Source: Bordetella ansorpii (lineage in GTDB: Bacteria; Pseudomonadota; Gammaproteobacteria; Burkholderiales; Burkholderiaceae_B). From it: a DNA stretch of 64,000 bases. This document shows positions 7,772-18,803 of this stretch, piece by piece (the first letter of the stretch is position 1; the number at the start of each line of letters is the position of its first letter). The position numbers and the translations under genes were made by a program. The notes below the pieces were generated by a model that was given only the letters and a program-made list of their open reading frames with translations, was not told the DNA's origin and did no database searches. The stretch lies in assembly GCF_900078705.1 (NCBI RefSeq), contig NZ_FKIF01000002.1, positions 124,001 to 188,000 on the forward strand, written 5' to 3'.

Positions 7772-8752
7772 ATGTCCGCATCGCTGCGCCGCCTGCTGGG
7801 CGGCCTGATTTCATCCGTGTCGTTGTGCCTGCCGCTGGTGGCGGGCGCCGCGTCCTATCCGCAAGGCCCCGTGCGTTTGAACGTGGGCTTCCCGCCGGGC
7901 ACCGGCCCGGACATCGTGGCCCGCACGCTGGCGCAGCACCTGGGCACGCGCCTGGGTGAAAGCGTCGTGGTCGAGAACAAGGTGGGCGCGGGCGGGCAAA
8001 TCGCCGCGCAGGCCGTGGCGCGCGCCCCCGCCGATGGCCAGACGCTGCTGCTGGGCGAGGTCGGCTCCATCAGCATCGCCCCGGCCACCTATGCCAATCT
8101 CAATTACCAGCCCGAACGCGACTTCGCGCCCATCTCGGAAGTGGTGCGCGCCGACTTCGTGCTGGTGGTGCCGGCCAACGCCCCGTATACCGACCTGGCC
8201 GGCTTCGTGGCGGCGGGCAAGAAGGCCAGCGACCGCATCAACTTCGCCACCTTCGGCGCGGGCACGCCAGGGCACTTCGGCGCGGAACTGTTCGCGCGCG
8301 AGGCGGGGCTGCGCATCGAACCCGTGCACTACCGCTCGACGGGCGACGCGATGACGGCGGTGGGTTCCGGCACCGTGCAGGCGGCCTTCGTCACGACGGC
8401 CCTGGCCGCCTCGCAGATCCAGGGCGGCAAGATGCGCGCGCTGGCCACCACGGGCTCGCGCCGCTCCAGCGCCTTGTCCGATGTGCCGACTTTTGCCGAG
8501 AAGGGCCTGCCCGCCGTCAATTTCGGCGCCTGGTTCGCGTTGCTGGCGCCCGCCGGCACCCCTGCCGCGGTATTGGACAGGCTGCAGGCGGACAGCGCGG
8601 CGGCCCTGCGCGAACCCGCCGCCGCGCGCCTGCTGAATGAAGCCGGCTTCGTCGTGGTGAGCAGCGACCGCGCCGCGATGCGCCAGTTGATGGACCAGGA
8701 AACGAAGCGCTGGTCGGAAGTGGTGAAGGCGACGGGATTCAAGGCGAACTGA
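7772..8752 (+). CDS. Bug/TctC-family periplasmic receptor
   Basis: 326 residues with a Sec signal peptide (hydrophobic core, cleavage near AGA at residues 24-26) and ATG at 7772 behind GAGGAGA. The mature start YPQGPVRLNVGFPPGTGPDIVARTLA is the Bug signature, in which the glycine-rich loop binds a carboxylate. Two-domain fold and total length are normal for the family. No tctA/tctB permease lies beside it, as is common for the many orphan Bug proteins of Bordetella-like genomes. Position after the monooxygenase/DUF3237 pair suggests the same carboxylated aromatic as ligand. Confidence 0.93.
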   Translation: MSASLRRLLGGLISSVSLCLPLVAGAASYPQGPVRLNVGFPPGTGPDIVARTLAQHLGTRLGESVVVENKVGAGGQIAAQAVARAPADGQTLLLGEVGSISIAPATYANLNYQPERDFAPISEVVRADFVLVVPANAPYTDLAGFVAAGKKASDRINFATFGAGTPGHFGAELFAREAGLRIEPVHYRSTGDAMTAVGSGTVQAAFVTTALAASQIQGGKMRALATTGSRRSSALSDVPTFAEKGLPAVNFGAWFALLAPAGTPAAVLDRLQADSAAALREPAAARLLNEAGFVVVSSDRAAMRQLMDQETKRWSEVVKATGFKAN

Positions 8753-8791
8753 ACCGGCACGTGAAGAAGCCGGGCACATCAGGGGACCGTA

Positions 8792-9760
8792 TCACCCAAT
8801 GAGGCCAACACCGCCCATGGCGATCGCTTCCGTCGACCTGGCCGCGTCCTCGATCATTGCCTCGGAGGCCGCCGCATCCTTGCGCGCCTCTTCGTCGCCG
8901 CGCTCGGTCATCAGCCTGGCCAGGGACAGCAGCGCCTTCAGATCACGGAGCACTTCGCGCAGCGTCCTGGCATCTTCCTCGCGCTGGCGGGCTTGCGCCC
9001 GCTGCAGGCTTGCGGCGTCCGTGGCGCCGGCCGGGACAACGTCCTCGTCCGCGGCGCCAGCCCCGGATTTCTCGGACGCCTGCGCGCTGGCGGCGGCACT
9101 CCCGGCGCCCTCGGCATCGTCCGTGCCGGACGCCTGCTGCGCGGCCGGGTCGGGCGTCGCGCCCGTTTCCGCACTGACTTTCGCATAGGCCGCAGCCGCC
9201 TGCGCGCCCTGGCCCGGTGCGCCGCCCGGGGCATCCGCCTGCTCGCCGCCGCCCGCGCTGGCCTGCGCCGCGTCCGCCGCCGCTTCGCCACCCGGCGTTG
9301 ACGCCGCCGTTGCCAAGGACGCGGGCATCATGCCCACGCCCGTTGCCGACGAGGGCATGCCGCCCGAGCCTTCCTTCAGCGTTTCCGCCGCCGCCGCCAA
9401 CTGGCCGGCCAGCTGGCGGATCTCGCGCAGCACGCTCTTGGCCGCGGCCGGTCCCATCATCGCCAGCATTTTCTTGAGCATGGCGATGCGCTTCCTGATC
9501 TCTTCGATGCGCGCGCGGGCCAGGTTCTTCTTGGACGCCACCGTCTCGGTGGCCATGCGGGATACCGCCTGGCTGTCATCGAACATCCTCTTCAACGCGT
9601 CGTCGCTGAGCGTGACACGCGAGGACAACTGCTGCGGCTCGTCGTCCTGGTCGCCTTGGGACGCGGACGAGGCAATCGCCTTGCCGGCGTCCGCATCCCT
9701 GCCGGAAGACTGTGCCGTCGAATTGAATGCGTTCTTCTTGATCGACAAGTCCGACGCCAT
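8792..9760 (-). CDS. hypothetical Ala-rich coiled-coil protein
   Basis: 322 residues, not recognised. The ATG at 9760 follows a GGGAGTC site and is preferred over an in-frame ATG 24 codons upstream. No signal peptide or membrane segment. A basic helical block (about residues 75-125, with repeated ARIEEIRKRIAMLKKML) looks like a coiled coil. Then comes a low-complexity Ala/Gly/Ser/Gln segment (about 130-255), and a second charged helical block (about 265-320). The two-helix layout with a flexible linker could suit a secreted or structural protein, but nothing identifies one. It converges with the Bug gene at 7772. The 292-base stretch upstream (9761-10052) carries no gene I can see. Confidence 0.7.
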   Translation of the reverse strand: MASDLSIKKNAFNSTAQSSGRDADAGKAIASSASQGDQDDEPQQLSSRVTLSDDALKRMFDDSQAVSRMATETVASKKNLARARIEEIRKRIAMLKKMLAMMGPAAAKSVLREIRQLAGQLAAAAETLKEGSGGMPSSATGVGMMPASLATAASTPGGEAAADAAQASAGGGEQADAPGGAPGQGAQAAAAYAKVSAETGATPDPAAQQASGTDDAEGAGSAAASAQASEKSGAGAADEDVVPAGATDAASLQRAQARQREEDARTLREVLRDLKALLSLARLMTERGDEEARKDAAASEAMIEDAARSTEAIAMGGVGLIG

Positions 9761-10052
9761 GTGTGACTCCCTTCCGATTGCGTTGACCGGCCATCCGCGC
9801 CGTTGATCCGACGGGCACGAACTTTTCAGCAACTACGGCCGGCCTGCAAATTACTTAAGCCCGGAAGGGGCGCGTGTTCAGCCGATGGGCGCTTCGGGCC
9901 AGCGGTGTCTCCAACCGCCACAATCTTGCGAACTATCGCGGAAGATGGACAACCTCTTGACACTTCACACCTAGGCGGTGGAGAGCCTGCCCACGCCCGT
10001 CCCGCTCACTGACAGCCGTTGCCATCGCACTCAGCACGGCGGGGGACGCGGA

Positions 10053-11438
<1,386 letters not shown>

Positions 11439-11542
11439 GGCATTGCTTCCTTCCTGATGCGTCGAAAATGCCTGCCGCCGCCGCGGCCGGGCCTATACGC
11501 TCATGGTAGGAATGGCTTATCGTCATGTCCACTGATTTAAAT

Positions 11543-11557
11543 TAACGATATTAGTTA
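11543..11557. promoter_or_regulatory. candidate LysR operator between sdaA and lysR
   Basis: TAAC-GATATTA-GTTA is a perfect inverted repeat in the AT-rich divergent region. It lies 33 bases before the ATG of the LysR gene and about 105 bases upstream of sdaA. Placement fits an autoregulatory and activation site. The match is by symmetry only. Confidence 0.4.
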
Positions 11558-11589
11558 GCCAAACTGTTGGATTGCATAAATTTGCGGAC

Positions 11590-12603
11590 ATGGATCTGAA
11601 CCGCTTGCTTACCCTGCGCGAACTGGCGCGCTGCGGCACGATGGCCGCGGCGGCGGAATCGCTGCACCTGAGTCCATCGGCCATCTCCCAGCAGATCGCG
11701 CAGTTCGAACGGGAACTGGATACGGCGCTGACCGAGCGCCGTGGACGCGGCGTGGCGTTGACGCCCGCCGGCGAGGCCCTGGTGCGCCATGCCGAACGCA
11801 TCATGGGCATCGTGGACGAGGCGCGCTCCGAACTGGCGCAATTGCGCGACGACGTCGCGGGCGAACTGCGCGTGGCGGCGTTTCCGTCGGTGGCCGTGGC
11901 CGTGCTGGCCCATGCGGTGCAGGCGTTGAAGCTGGAGCATCCGCGCCTGAACGTGGTCGTGCAGGAAATGGAGCCGCAGGAAGGTCTCTCGGCGCTGGGG
12001 GCCTGGCACACCGACGTGGCGATCATCGACGACCTGGCGGCCGATCCCAGCGGCCGGCACGATGCCTACGAACTGCTGCCATTGGCGCAGGATGCGATGC
12101 ATATCCTGGTGCCGGCGGGACATCCGCTGGCGCAACGCCCCTTCCTGCGCGTGGCGGATCTGCGGGATGAATCCTGGGCGCTGGATTCGACCTACAGCTC
12201 GTTCGGGGAATTCATCGGGAATCTATGCCGTAGAGCCGGATTCGCGCCACGGATCAATGCGCACTGCACGGGGTTCGAGATGGTCGCGGCGATGGTGGCG
12301 TCGGGATGCTCGGTGTCGATCGCGTCGGGCATGCGGATGGTGAGACCGCTGCCCGGCGTGAGGGCCATCAAGATGCGGCCGGAGATACAGCGCAGAATCC
12401 TGCTGGCAATCCGAAAGGGCGAGCGGGATCACCCGGCGGTTCAAGCCTGCGTGCAGGCGCTGCAAACCAGCGCGGCGCTTGCCGTGGCAAAGCGGTCGGC
12501 CGCGCAGGCCAGCCAGGATCAGGCGCCCGAGTCGCCAGCCCCTTGCCGCGGGCCTGCTCCAGCACGGCGAAGGGCAACGATACGGAAGGCGTTCTCGACA
12601 TGA
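11590..12603 (+). CDS. LysR-family transcriptional regulator
   Basis: 337 residues from the ATG at 11590; a TTG six codons earlier is possible. Neither has a clear ribosome site, so a leaderless or weakly translated message is possible. The DNA-binding domain fills the first 60 residues (MDLNRLLTLRELARCGTMAAAAESLHLSPSAISQQI), followed by a normal effector domain. The C-terminal 50 residues, rich in Ala, Pro and Arg, run past the usual end of the family and look disordered. Divergent from sdaA, which it may control in response to serine or a related amino acid. Confidence 0.88.
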   Translation: MDLNRLLTLRELARCGTMAAAAESLHLSPSAISQQIAQFERELDTALTERRGRGVALTPAGEALVRHAERIMGIVDEARSELAQLRDDVAGELRVAAFPSVAVAVLAHAVQALKLEHPRLNVVVQEMEPQEGLSALGAWHTDVAIIDDLAADPSGRHDAYELLPLAQDAMHILVPAGHPLAQRPFLRVADLRDESWALDSTYSSFGEFIGNLCRRAGFAPRINAHCTGFEMVAAMVASGCSVSIASGMRMVRPLPGVRAIKMRPEIQRRILLAIRKGERDHPAVQACVQALQTSAALAVAKRSAAQASQDQAPESPAPCRGPAPARRRATIRKAFST

Positions 12604-12641
12604 AGCCAGCGAGGAGGCATTGGACAGAACACAGCGCGGCG

Positions 12642-14006
12642 CTACGGCACGGTCAATGTAGGGAACGTGACGTCGAACCGTACGCCACGGCCGCCGAATC
12701 CCTCAACTACCGTCACCGTGGCCCGGTGATGGCGGGCGATGCGCCACACCAATGCCAGGCCGATGCCGCTGCCATGGCTGCCGGCGCCAGGCACGCGGTA
12801 GAAGGGATCGAAAATCCGCTCTCGCTCCCGCGGATCGATACCGGGACCATTGTCGTTCACCGTCAGGACCACGGCGCCGCCTGTCTGCGCGATGCGCACA
12901 TTGATCGTGCTGCCCATCCCGCTGTAGCGGCCCGCGTTGTCCACGAGGTTGCGCACCAGGGTGCCCAGCGCATCGATCTGCCCATGCACGCAGCACGGCC
13001 GCGCATCGACGATCACGCGCTGGTCCCGCTCATCGAAAGCGGACTGCATGTCGCTCACCACCAGATCGATCACCGCGGAAAGATCCACCAGGCTGAACCT
13101 GACCTCGCTCTGGTCGCCTTCCATGCGCGCCAGATCCAGCAACTGCTCGACGATGCGGGAACTGCGCCGGGTGGTGTCTGAAATCTTCTTCAGCAGCAGT
13201 TTCGTCTTCTCGTGATCGTGCGTGCGGTAGGCCGTGTCGGCATAGACAGCCAACACCGCCAGTGGCGTGCGCAGCTCATGGGCCGCATCGCCGATGAAAC
13301 GCCGTTCGTTCATCATCAACGCGCACACCTTGCGCTGCCGGGCGTTGATGGCACGTATCAGCGGCTTGATTTCCTTGGGCACGCGGCTTTCGTCCAGGTC
13401 GGAATGATCGCCCGCGCCCCGCATGGAAATGTCCGCGCCGATATGCGACAGGGTGCGCAGCGACCGCCGCACGACCAATACCGTGACCCCGCCGATGCCC
13501 ATGAACATCAGCAGCGTGACCAGCGCGCCGAGCCGGAACCGCTTGGTGAGCTGCTCGTTGAACTGTTGAACCGGCGTGCCGGCGACGATCTCGAAGCGCG
13601 CCGAAGGGTCCAGCCCCGAGTACACGCGCCACAGCTCGCCATCGACCTGGACGGTCGCGAAGCCCGCGATATCGGCGGGTGACAGCCGCCCTTTCGGCGC
13701 GGCGCGCGAGGCAAGCACCAGCCTGCCGGCGAACAGATCCCATATCTGGAACTCGGCATAGCTGCCCGCCTGGTGCAGCAGGAAATCCGGCGCGGGACGC
13801 TTGCTGCCGATTTCCTGCATGGCCGGCACGAACTCGAGAAAGAAGGCCAGGCTGCCGACCACCGAGCGCAAGCCGTGGTCGCGCACGCCCGACTGTTCAC
13901 GGGTCACGCTTTCCCAGTACAGGCTGAATTGCAGCAGCCATGAAATCATCAAGACCGTCAGTATTCCCAGCAGGACCCTGGCCCGAAGCGATTTCGCGAG
14001 CCACAT
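12642..14006 (-). CDS. sensor histidine kinase, QseC/OmpR-partner type
   Basis: 454 residues. Membrane helices at about 10-29 and 159-180 bound a periplasmic sensor region of about 130 residues. A HAMP-like linker follows, then HisKA with the H-box RRFIGDAAHELRTP (phospho-acceptor His about 243). The HATPase domain has an N-box (LVRNLVDNAGRYS), a G1 box (DNGPGIDP) and a G2 box (GSGIGLALV). It starts two bases after the response-regulator stop, so the pair is translationally linked. The periplasmic domain resembles that of QseC-like two-component sensors. The stimulus is unknown. Confidence 0.92.
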   Translation of the reverse strand: MWLAKSLRARVLLGILTVLMISWLLQFSLYWESVTREQSGVRDHGLRSVVGSLAFFLEFVPAMQEIGSKRPAPDFLLHQAGSYAEFQIWDLFAGRLVLASRAAPKGRLSPADIAGFATVQVDGELWRVYSGLDPSARFEIVAGTPVQQFNEQLTKRFRLGALVTLLMFMGIGGVTVLVVRRSLRTLSHIGADISMRGAGDHSDLDESRVPKEIKPLIRAINARQRKVCALMMNERRFIGDAAHELRTPLAVLAVYADTAYRTHDHEKTKLLLKKISDTTRRSSRIVEQLLDLARMEGDQSEVRFSLVDLSAVIDLVVSDMQSAFDERDQRVIVDARPCCVHGQIDALGTLVRNLVDNAGRYSGMGSTINVRIAQTGGAVVLTVNDNGPGIDPRERERIFDPFYRVPGAGSHGSGIGLALVWRIARHHRATVTVVEGFGGRGVRFDVTFPTLTVP

Positions 14007-14008
14007 GA

Positions 14009-14674
14009 TCAGATACGCTTTTTGCGCATGCGATAGCCTTGCCCATGCACGTTCTCTATCGCATCGCCGCCCAGCTTCTTTCTAAGCGAGTGGATGAACA
14101 CGGCGATGGTGTTGCTCTCGCCGTCATACCCGTCGCCGTATATCTTGGAACGCAGTTCTTCCCGCGACACCAGCCGGTTCGGATGCCGCAGCAGGATCGC
14201 CAGCGTCCGGAACTCCTGCTCGGAAAGATGCACTTCGCTGCCATGCACGGACAGCGCGCGGCGCCTCAGGTCGAGCCTGATATGCCGCCAGACCAGCACC
14301 TGCGGACCCGCCACGCCGCTGCGGCGCAGCAGCGCACGGATCCTGGCGAACAGTTCGGTGGGCTCGAACGGCTTGATCACATAATCGTCGGCGCCGACGT
14401 CCAGGCCCCTGATGCGATCGCTCAGCGAGTCCCGCGCGGTAATGACGATGACGGGCACATCATCATTGCGCGCGCGCAGAAACCGCAGCACGTCCAGCCC
14501 AGACCCGCCCCGCAGGCCGATATCCAGCAACACCGTCGAGAACGCGTGTCCAAGCAGCAACACCTTGGCGGCCTCCACCGCCTGAACCAGCGTGACCGTG
14601 AAATCCAATTCTTCGAGCGCGAGCGTCAATGCGTCGGCAAACATGGCGTCATCCTCGACCAACAGGATTCGCAT
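14009..14674 (-). CDS. OmpR-family response regulator
   Basis: 221 residues from the ATG at 14674, where the receiver motif MRILLVEDD begins; the frame continues upstream without similarity. The phospho-acceptor is Asp51 in LLDIGLRGGSG. The DD pair at residues 8-9, Thr in VIVITARD and Lys in DYVIKPFE complete the receiver. The C-terminal domain is a winged helix of the OmpR/PhoB type (EVHLSEQEFRTLAILL, SNTIAVFIHSLRKKLG). First gene of a two-gene operon with the sensor kinase. The chemoreceptor upstream on the same strand is about 350 bases away and is probably transcribed separately. Confidence 0.93.
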   Translation of the reverse strand: MRILLVEDDAMFADALTLALEELDFTVTLVQAVEAAKVLLLGHAFSTVLLDIGLRGGSGLDVLRFLRARNDDVPVIVITARDSLSDRIRGLDVGADDYVIKPFEPTELFARIRALLRRSGVAGPQVLVWRHIRLDLRRRALSVHGSEVHLSEQEFRTLAILLRHPNRLVSREELRSKIYGDGYDGESNTIAVFIHSLRKKLGGDAIENVHGQGYRMRKKRI

Positions 14675-14784
14675 CTGAGTCAGAACTCCCCTCAATCGCG
14701 CCCAGGCTTCGCACACCGGGCGCACCATCGATTCACGCGATACGTTCCGGCGTCATCATGGCGACAGGCTCGATCTCGCCGGCA

Positions 14785-14907
14785 TCAAGGCTTCTTCAGT
14801 TCCAGAAGCCGCATCCGTGCGGCATCCATCAGCGCCAGAAGCGTTTCCAGCGACACGTGAGAGCGCCCGAGGCTTTTTGCAAGCGCGTTGCCGGCCACCG
14901 GCCGCAT
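14785..14907 (-). other. possible 40-codon small ORF or gene remnant
   Basis: Between the response regulator and the chemoreceptor (14675-15024, 350 bases) no ordinary gene is visible. One minus-strand frame, starting at an ATG at 14907, gives 40 residues (MRPVAGNALAKSLGRSHVSL... ending RLLELKKP). It has a balanced, helix-forming composition unlike the arginine-rich shadow frames around it. The same frame stays open for about 35 codons upstream without a start codon, so this may be the tail of a decayed gene. No ribosome site is obvious. Function unknown. Confidence 0.25.
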
Positions 14908-15024
14908 GTCTGCGCCGCAGATGATATCCGCAGCGGTTTGAGCCGAATAGCCGGGCGTGGCGGCAGGGCGACACTCGATCGCCCCCCTTCGCCAGCGCGG
15001 TATGCCGCCGTCATCGCGCCCGCC

Positions 15025-16665
15025 TCAGAGGCTGGGGCCAGCCAGCGCCAGGCGATCGTACCGGCCTGCCTGGGGCACGGAAGCCGATGCGGCGTGGCGC
15101 GCGGTCTTGAAGGCCGCAACCGCCCGCAGAAGCTCGCGCGCCTGCGTCGACATCGCACTGGCCGCCGCCGCCGACTCTTCGACCAGCGCCGCATTCTGCT
15201 GTGTCATCGCGTCCATCTGCGAGACCGCCACGTTGACCTGTTCGATGCCACTGGTCTGCTCCCGCGATGCCGTGGCGATCTCGACGGTGACCTCTTTCAG
15301 CTTGGCCACCGCGGACAGCACCTCGTCCATCCGGCCGCCCGCGTTGGCCACCAGCGCGGTGCCGCCCCGCACGGCCTCCTTGGAGTTCTCGACCAGGCCT
15401 TTGATCTCCTTGGCGGCGACGGCGCTGCGCTGGGCCAGCGCGCGGACCTCCGTGGCCACGACGGCGAATCCACGTCCCTGCTCGCCCGCCCGGGCGGCTT
15501 CCACGGCCGCGTTCAGGGCCAGGATGTTGGTCTGGAAGGCAATGCTATCGATAACAGCAACGATCTCGCCCACGCGCCCGGCGTCGGAAGAGATGGAAGC
15601 CATCGAGTCCACGACCTGCTTGACCACCTGTCCCGCCTGCGCGGTCAGGTTGGAGCAGTCCAACGCCAGTTCGCTGCCGCCGGCGGCGTTGTCCTGGTTC
15701 ATGCGCACCGTGGAGGTCAATTCCTCGATGCTGGCGGCGGTCTCTTCCAGCGAGGCCGCCTGCTCTTCCGTGCGTTGCGACAGATCGGCATTGCCCTCGG
15801 CAATCTGCGCGGCCGCGGTTGAAATGGACTCGGCGGCGGAGATGATCGTGCCGACCGTGGAAGCAAGCTGCCCCCGCATCGCCTCCAGCGAGTACATCAG
15901 GCTGGAGGTGTCGCGCGGGTCCAGCGTCAACGCGGTGGTCAGGTCGCCGGACGCGATGGCGCCCGCCAGCCGCTGCGCGTCGGCGGGCTCGCCGCCCAAC
16001 TGCCTGAGAATGCCGCGGGTGATCAGGACCGCGGCGGCCACGCCGAGCAGCAAGCCGATGACCATGATCGCCACGATACCGGACCGCAGGGCCTGCGCCG
16101 TCGCCAAGGCCTGATCCGCCGCCTCGGTGCTGAGTTTCGACTCCAGTTCGGCCAATGCGGAAAGGCTGCTCATCCAGGCACTCTGCTTGGCTCTCAGCTC
16201 TTCCCGCAGGATTCTCGCGGCCTCGGCCGGATCGTTCTGGCGGCCGGCCTCCATGGCGCGCGCATAGATCGGCTCGGCGGCGACCCGCGCCTGCCTGGCA
16301 TCCCGGATCAGCCGGAACTCTTCCTCCGAGGTGGAGGGGTCCGCGGTGAACATCTTGTCCAGCCGCTCGGCGGCTGCGAAATACGCCTTGGACGAGCGGT
16401 CCGCCCGCGCGATCTCTTCCGCGACCGCCTGCGGGTCGGTCAGCAAGGCCACGTTGCGCACCGCGATCGCGCGGTCCTGGACCGTATCGCGCATCGTGAA
16501 CGCCAACTGCAACTGCTGGCTGTTCACCGCGACGATGTCGTAGATCGCTCGATCCAACGCCCTCATGGCATACAACGAAATACCTCCCAGCGCGACCAGC
16601 GCCAGGATCAGAGAAAGAAAACCGATCGCGAGGCGGGACCTCACTTTCATCGCTGCCAGACTCAT
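15025..16665 (-). CDS. methyl-accepting chemotaxis protein (Tar/Tsr type)
   Basis: 546 residues. Helix 1 (about 12-32), a periplasmic four-helix-bundle ligand domain (about 35-190), helix 2 (about 192-213), HAMP, then the cytoplasmic signalling rod. Its tip, with [34 protein letters not shown], is the invariant CheA/CheW contact. The C-terminus lacks a CheR/CheB-tethering NWETF-type pentapeptide. ATG at 16665 is used; a second ATG five codons later is possible. Stands alone, without che genes in the window, so it reports to a chemotaxis array encoded elsewhere. Ligand unknown. Confidence 0.95.
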   Translation of the reverse strand: MSLAAMKVRSRLAIGFLSLILALVALGGISLYAMRALDRAIYDIVAVNSQQLQLAFTMRDTVQDRAIAVRNVALLTDPQAVAEEIARADRSSKAYFAAAERLDKMFTADPSTSEEEFRLIRDARQARVAAEPIYARAMEAGRQNDPAEAARILREELRAKQSAWMSSLSALAELESKLSTEAADQALATAQALRSGIVAIMVIGLLLGVAAAVLITRGILRQLGGEPADAQRLAGAIASGDLTTALTLDPRDTSSLMYSLEAMRGQLASTVGTIISAAESISTAAAQIAEGNADLSQRTEEQAASLEETAASIEELTSTVRMNQDNAAGGSELALDCSNLTAQAGQVVKQVVDSMASISSDAGRVGEIVAVIDSIAFQTNILALNAAVEAARAGEQGRGFAVVATEVRALAQRSAVAAKEIKGLVENSKEAVRGGTALVANAGGRMDEVLSAVAKLKEVTVEIATASREQTSGIEQVNVAVSQMDAMTQQNAALVEESAAAASAMSTQARELLRAVAAFKTARHAASASVPQAGRYDRLALAGPSL

Positions 16666-17826
16666 GTTTCGCCTATTTCAATAGCACATCGACAATGGCT
16701 GATCCGCCGCATTCACATGGCGGCGCCAGCAGTCCGGGAGAGCCCGTTCTGACCGCCGGCTTCGACTGTACTTCCAAATATTTAACGAATAGTTAATGCA
16801 TTTCGGTGTGTGGATTTTTCCTGGAAAAAAGCAGCGGAGGCGATGCGAACGCGGAGACCTTAAAGCCTCGGGTTATATGTCAGTGAATACTTGCACTGTT
16901 TTCATCTGCCCGGATGCAAGGCCAAACCCGCTCGGATGGCCAGGTCGATTACCTTGGGCCGCGGGAAAGTGGACAAAAGGTTCGGCCACCCGGACTCCAG
17001 GCGCAACGCGCCAAATGGACACCGCCGAAATGGCGCGCCAGCGTGTTTACTAGCTGCGAAGACTCCCCGACCGGCAGGCAGTCCGGCGGCAGGACCCAGG
17101 CCGGAGAATGCGACGGACCTCGCGGGCGCGCCCATTGGCGGCCGTCGCGGCCCCCCGGGAACGTGAACGTGCAATACGTGCGGAAGAACGCGGGCGAGCC
17201 TCATCCAGATGGGGAATTGCGCTGGGCGACGGTCCTGATTTCGGCATTGGCGACGGTCCCGGCCCTGGCTGCCGACGGAAACACGGACCGGAAGTGGTCG
17301 AAGAACACCACGATAGGCTGCAGTTCCGTCGCGCCGGCGTGCCAGTCATCGGCGTGGTCGACTACGCATCCCTCAAAGGGTCGCGGAATCCGCCGTTTCC
17401 TGCGATCTGGAGATCGGACATGGCGATTCCCCGCATGGTCCCCGAGCGGCCGGCTGGAGCAGTTCCACACGGACCTGCGCTGGCCCGGCGGGCGCGAAGA
17501 CATCGCGTGGCCGTTGCGCCGGCACCTTTGACCGGGGCATACCGATAATGCCGCCGGACAACAGCCAGCGGCATTATTCATCCATGGTGCGCCATTGAAA
17601 TAATCGTTGATTATCGAATATCCATTTCATTGCTTTTGTCGCATTAGCATGAAGATCAGTGAAAACCCTAATGCCAAATAAATGTTAATAGATAAGACTA
17701 GGCAAGCACCTGAAACAACCGCTTTTCCGTCCATCCGGCCTCCCCAGTCTTCCGTAGCTTTCATCGATCGCAGTCATTAACAAAGCGCTCGGTTCAAGCG
17801 GATATCTCGTTTAATCCGGAGCCCCC
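16666..17826. other. 1.16-kb region without a convincing gene
   Basis: AT-rich ends (about 16760-16890 and 17550-17800) frame a GC-rich centre. Open frames in the centre have the arginine-, glycine- and proline-rich look of chance frames and none starts with a ribosome site. One 30-residue stretch (17288-17377) resembles a peptidase motif and is listed separately. The AT-rich ends probably carry the promoters of the chemoreceptor and the MHYT gene. The size and mixed composition suggest a place where a gene has decayed. Confidence 0.5.
17288..17377 (+). pseudogene. possible remnant of an M28-type metallopeptidase
   Basis: One plus-strand frame reads ...EVVEEHHDRLQFRRAGVPV..., then IGVVDYASL. 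The pattern (S/D)-D-H-x-x-F-x-x-A-G-(V/I)-P-(V/A) followed by a hydrophobic strand and D-Y/F is a hallmark of M28 aminopeptidases around a zinc ligand. The flanks in the same frame show no further similarity, and other M28 motifs are not seen nearby. Either a decayed gene or a chance match; I favour decay only weakly. Confidence 0.25.
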
Positions 17827-18627
17827 ATGAAACCCGGTGACATTGTCCCCCTTTCGTTCCAAGACGGCCTGCTGCTGCTGTCTTTCGTGATCGCGCTGCT
17901 TGGTTCCTACGTCGCCCTGAGCGCCGCCGCCCACATCCGCGACAGCGTGCGCGAAGGCGAATCCTGGCACGGCTACGCCGTGATCGGCGCCCTTTCCATG
18001 GGCGGCATCGGCATCTGGGGCATGCACTTCATCGGCATGCAGGCCCAGAACCTGCCCTTCGACGTGGAATACGCGCTGATCCCGACGCTATTCAGTGCCC
18101 TGGTCGCCATCGCATTCTCCGGCGTGGCGTTCTGGTATGTCGGCCGACGGCCGTTCTCGCTGTTCCGCTGTGCGGTGGCGGGCCTGCTGGCTGGCCTGGC
18201 GGTGGCGGCCATGCACTACATCGGCGTCAGCGCCATGCGCATGCCGGCATTCTTCCAATGGAATGTCGGATTGGTCGTGCTGTCGGTCGTCATCGCGGTC
18301 CTGGCCGCCACGGCGGCGGTCTGGCTGGCCTTCAACGTACAGCGCGAATGGCAACGCATCCTGGCGGCGGGCCTGATGGCCATCGCGGTATGCGGCATGC
18401 ACTACACCGGCGTGGCCGCGGCCGTGGTGGTCTGCACCAGCGCGGTGGGCAGCGAAGGCGGCCTGCGCGTGGGCGGACTGTCGCTGCCTTACGTCGCCTT
18501 CATCGGCGCCATCCTGATCCTGATCGCGATGCGCTGGCAGTTGTACCGCAGCTACAAGAAGTACCAACGGCGGCTGGCCAACCGCATGGACATACTGCTG
18601 AGCGACGGTCGCACACCGGTGCGCTGA
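17827..18627 (+). CDS. stand-alone MHYT-domain integral membrane sensor
   Basis: 266 residues with about seven membrane helices and almost no soluble part except a basic C-terminal tail. Three copies of the MHYT signature are present (MHFIGM about residue 60, MHYIGV about 130, MHYTGV about 195). In family knowledge these are proposed to bind copper and sense a diatomic gas such as O2, CO or NO. MHYT units are usually fused to GGDEF, EAL or kinase domains; here none is attached or adjacent. ATG at 17827 behind CGGAG. A strong hairpin (18659-18679) follows, so the gene is likely transcribed alone. Confidence 0.92.
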   Translation: MKPGDIVPLSFQDGLLLLSFVIALLGSYVALSAAAHIRDSVREGESWHGYAVIGALSMGGIGIWGMHFIGMQAQNLPFDVEYALIPTLFSALVAIAFSGVAFWYVGRRPFSLFRCAVAGLLAGLAVAAMHYIGVSAMRMPAFFQWNVGLVVLSVVIAVLAATAAVWLAFNVQREWQRILAAGLMAIAVCGMHYTGVAAAVVVCTSAVGSEGGLRVGGLSLPYVAFIGAILILIAMRWQLYRSYKKYQRRLANRMDILLSDGRTPVR

Positions 18628-18658
18628 GACTGCGGACATCCGGGCAGCGTGAACCGGC

Positions 18659-18679
18659 GGGCGGCACCTTGTGCCGCCC
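18659..18679 (+). terminator. hairpin downstream of the MHYT gene
   Basis: GGGCGGCAC (18659-18667), loop CTT, GTGCCGCCC (18671-18679): a perfect nine-pair stem 31 bases after the MHYT stop. The following sequence has only a weak T content, so termination efficiency is uncertain. Confidence 0.6.
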
Positions 18680-18803
18680 GGTTCCGTTTGGCTCTTTCGC
18701 ATTGTTTGGGCTACGCAAACAGTGCTTGCGCGAACCGCCGGTTTATCCCCGGCCGGCGAAATCCTAAAGTGGCAACGTCTCCAACCACTTCCAAGGAACG
18801 CCC

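Noticed and set aside
16914-17531. 205-codon frame in the gene-free region, with a short hydrophobic segment resembling a signal peptide
   Set aside because: No ribosome site, no domain, and the hydrophobic segment lies in the middle of the frame; only the neighbouring-frame M28-like motif is kept, at low confidence.
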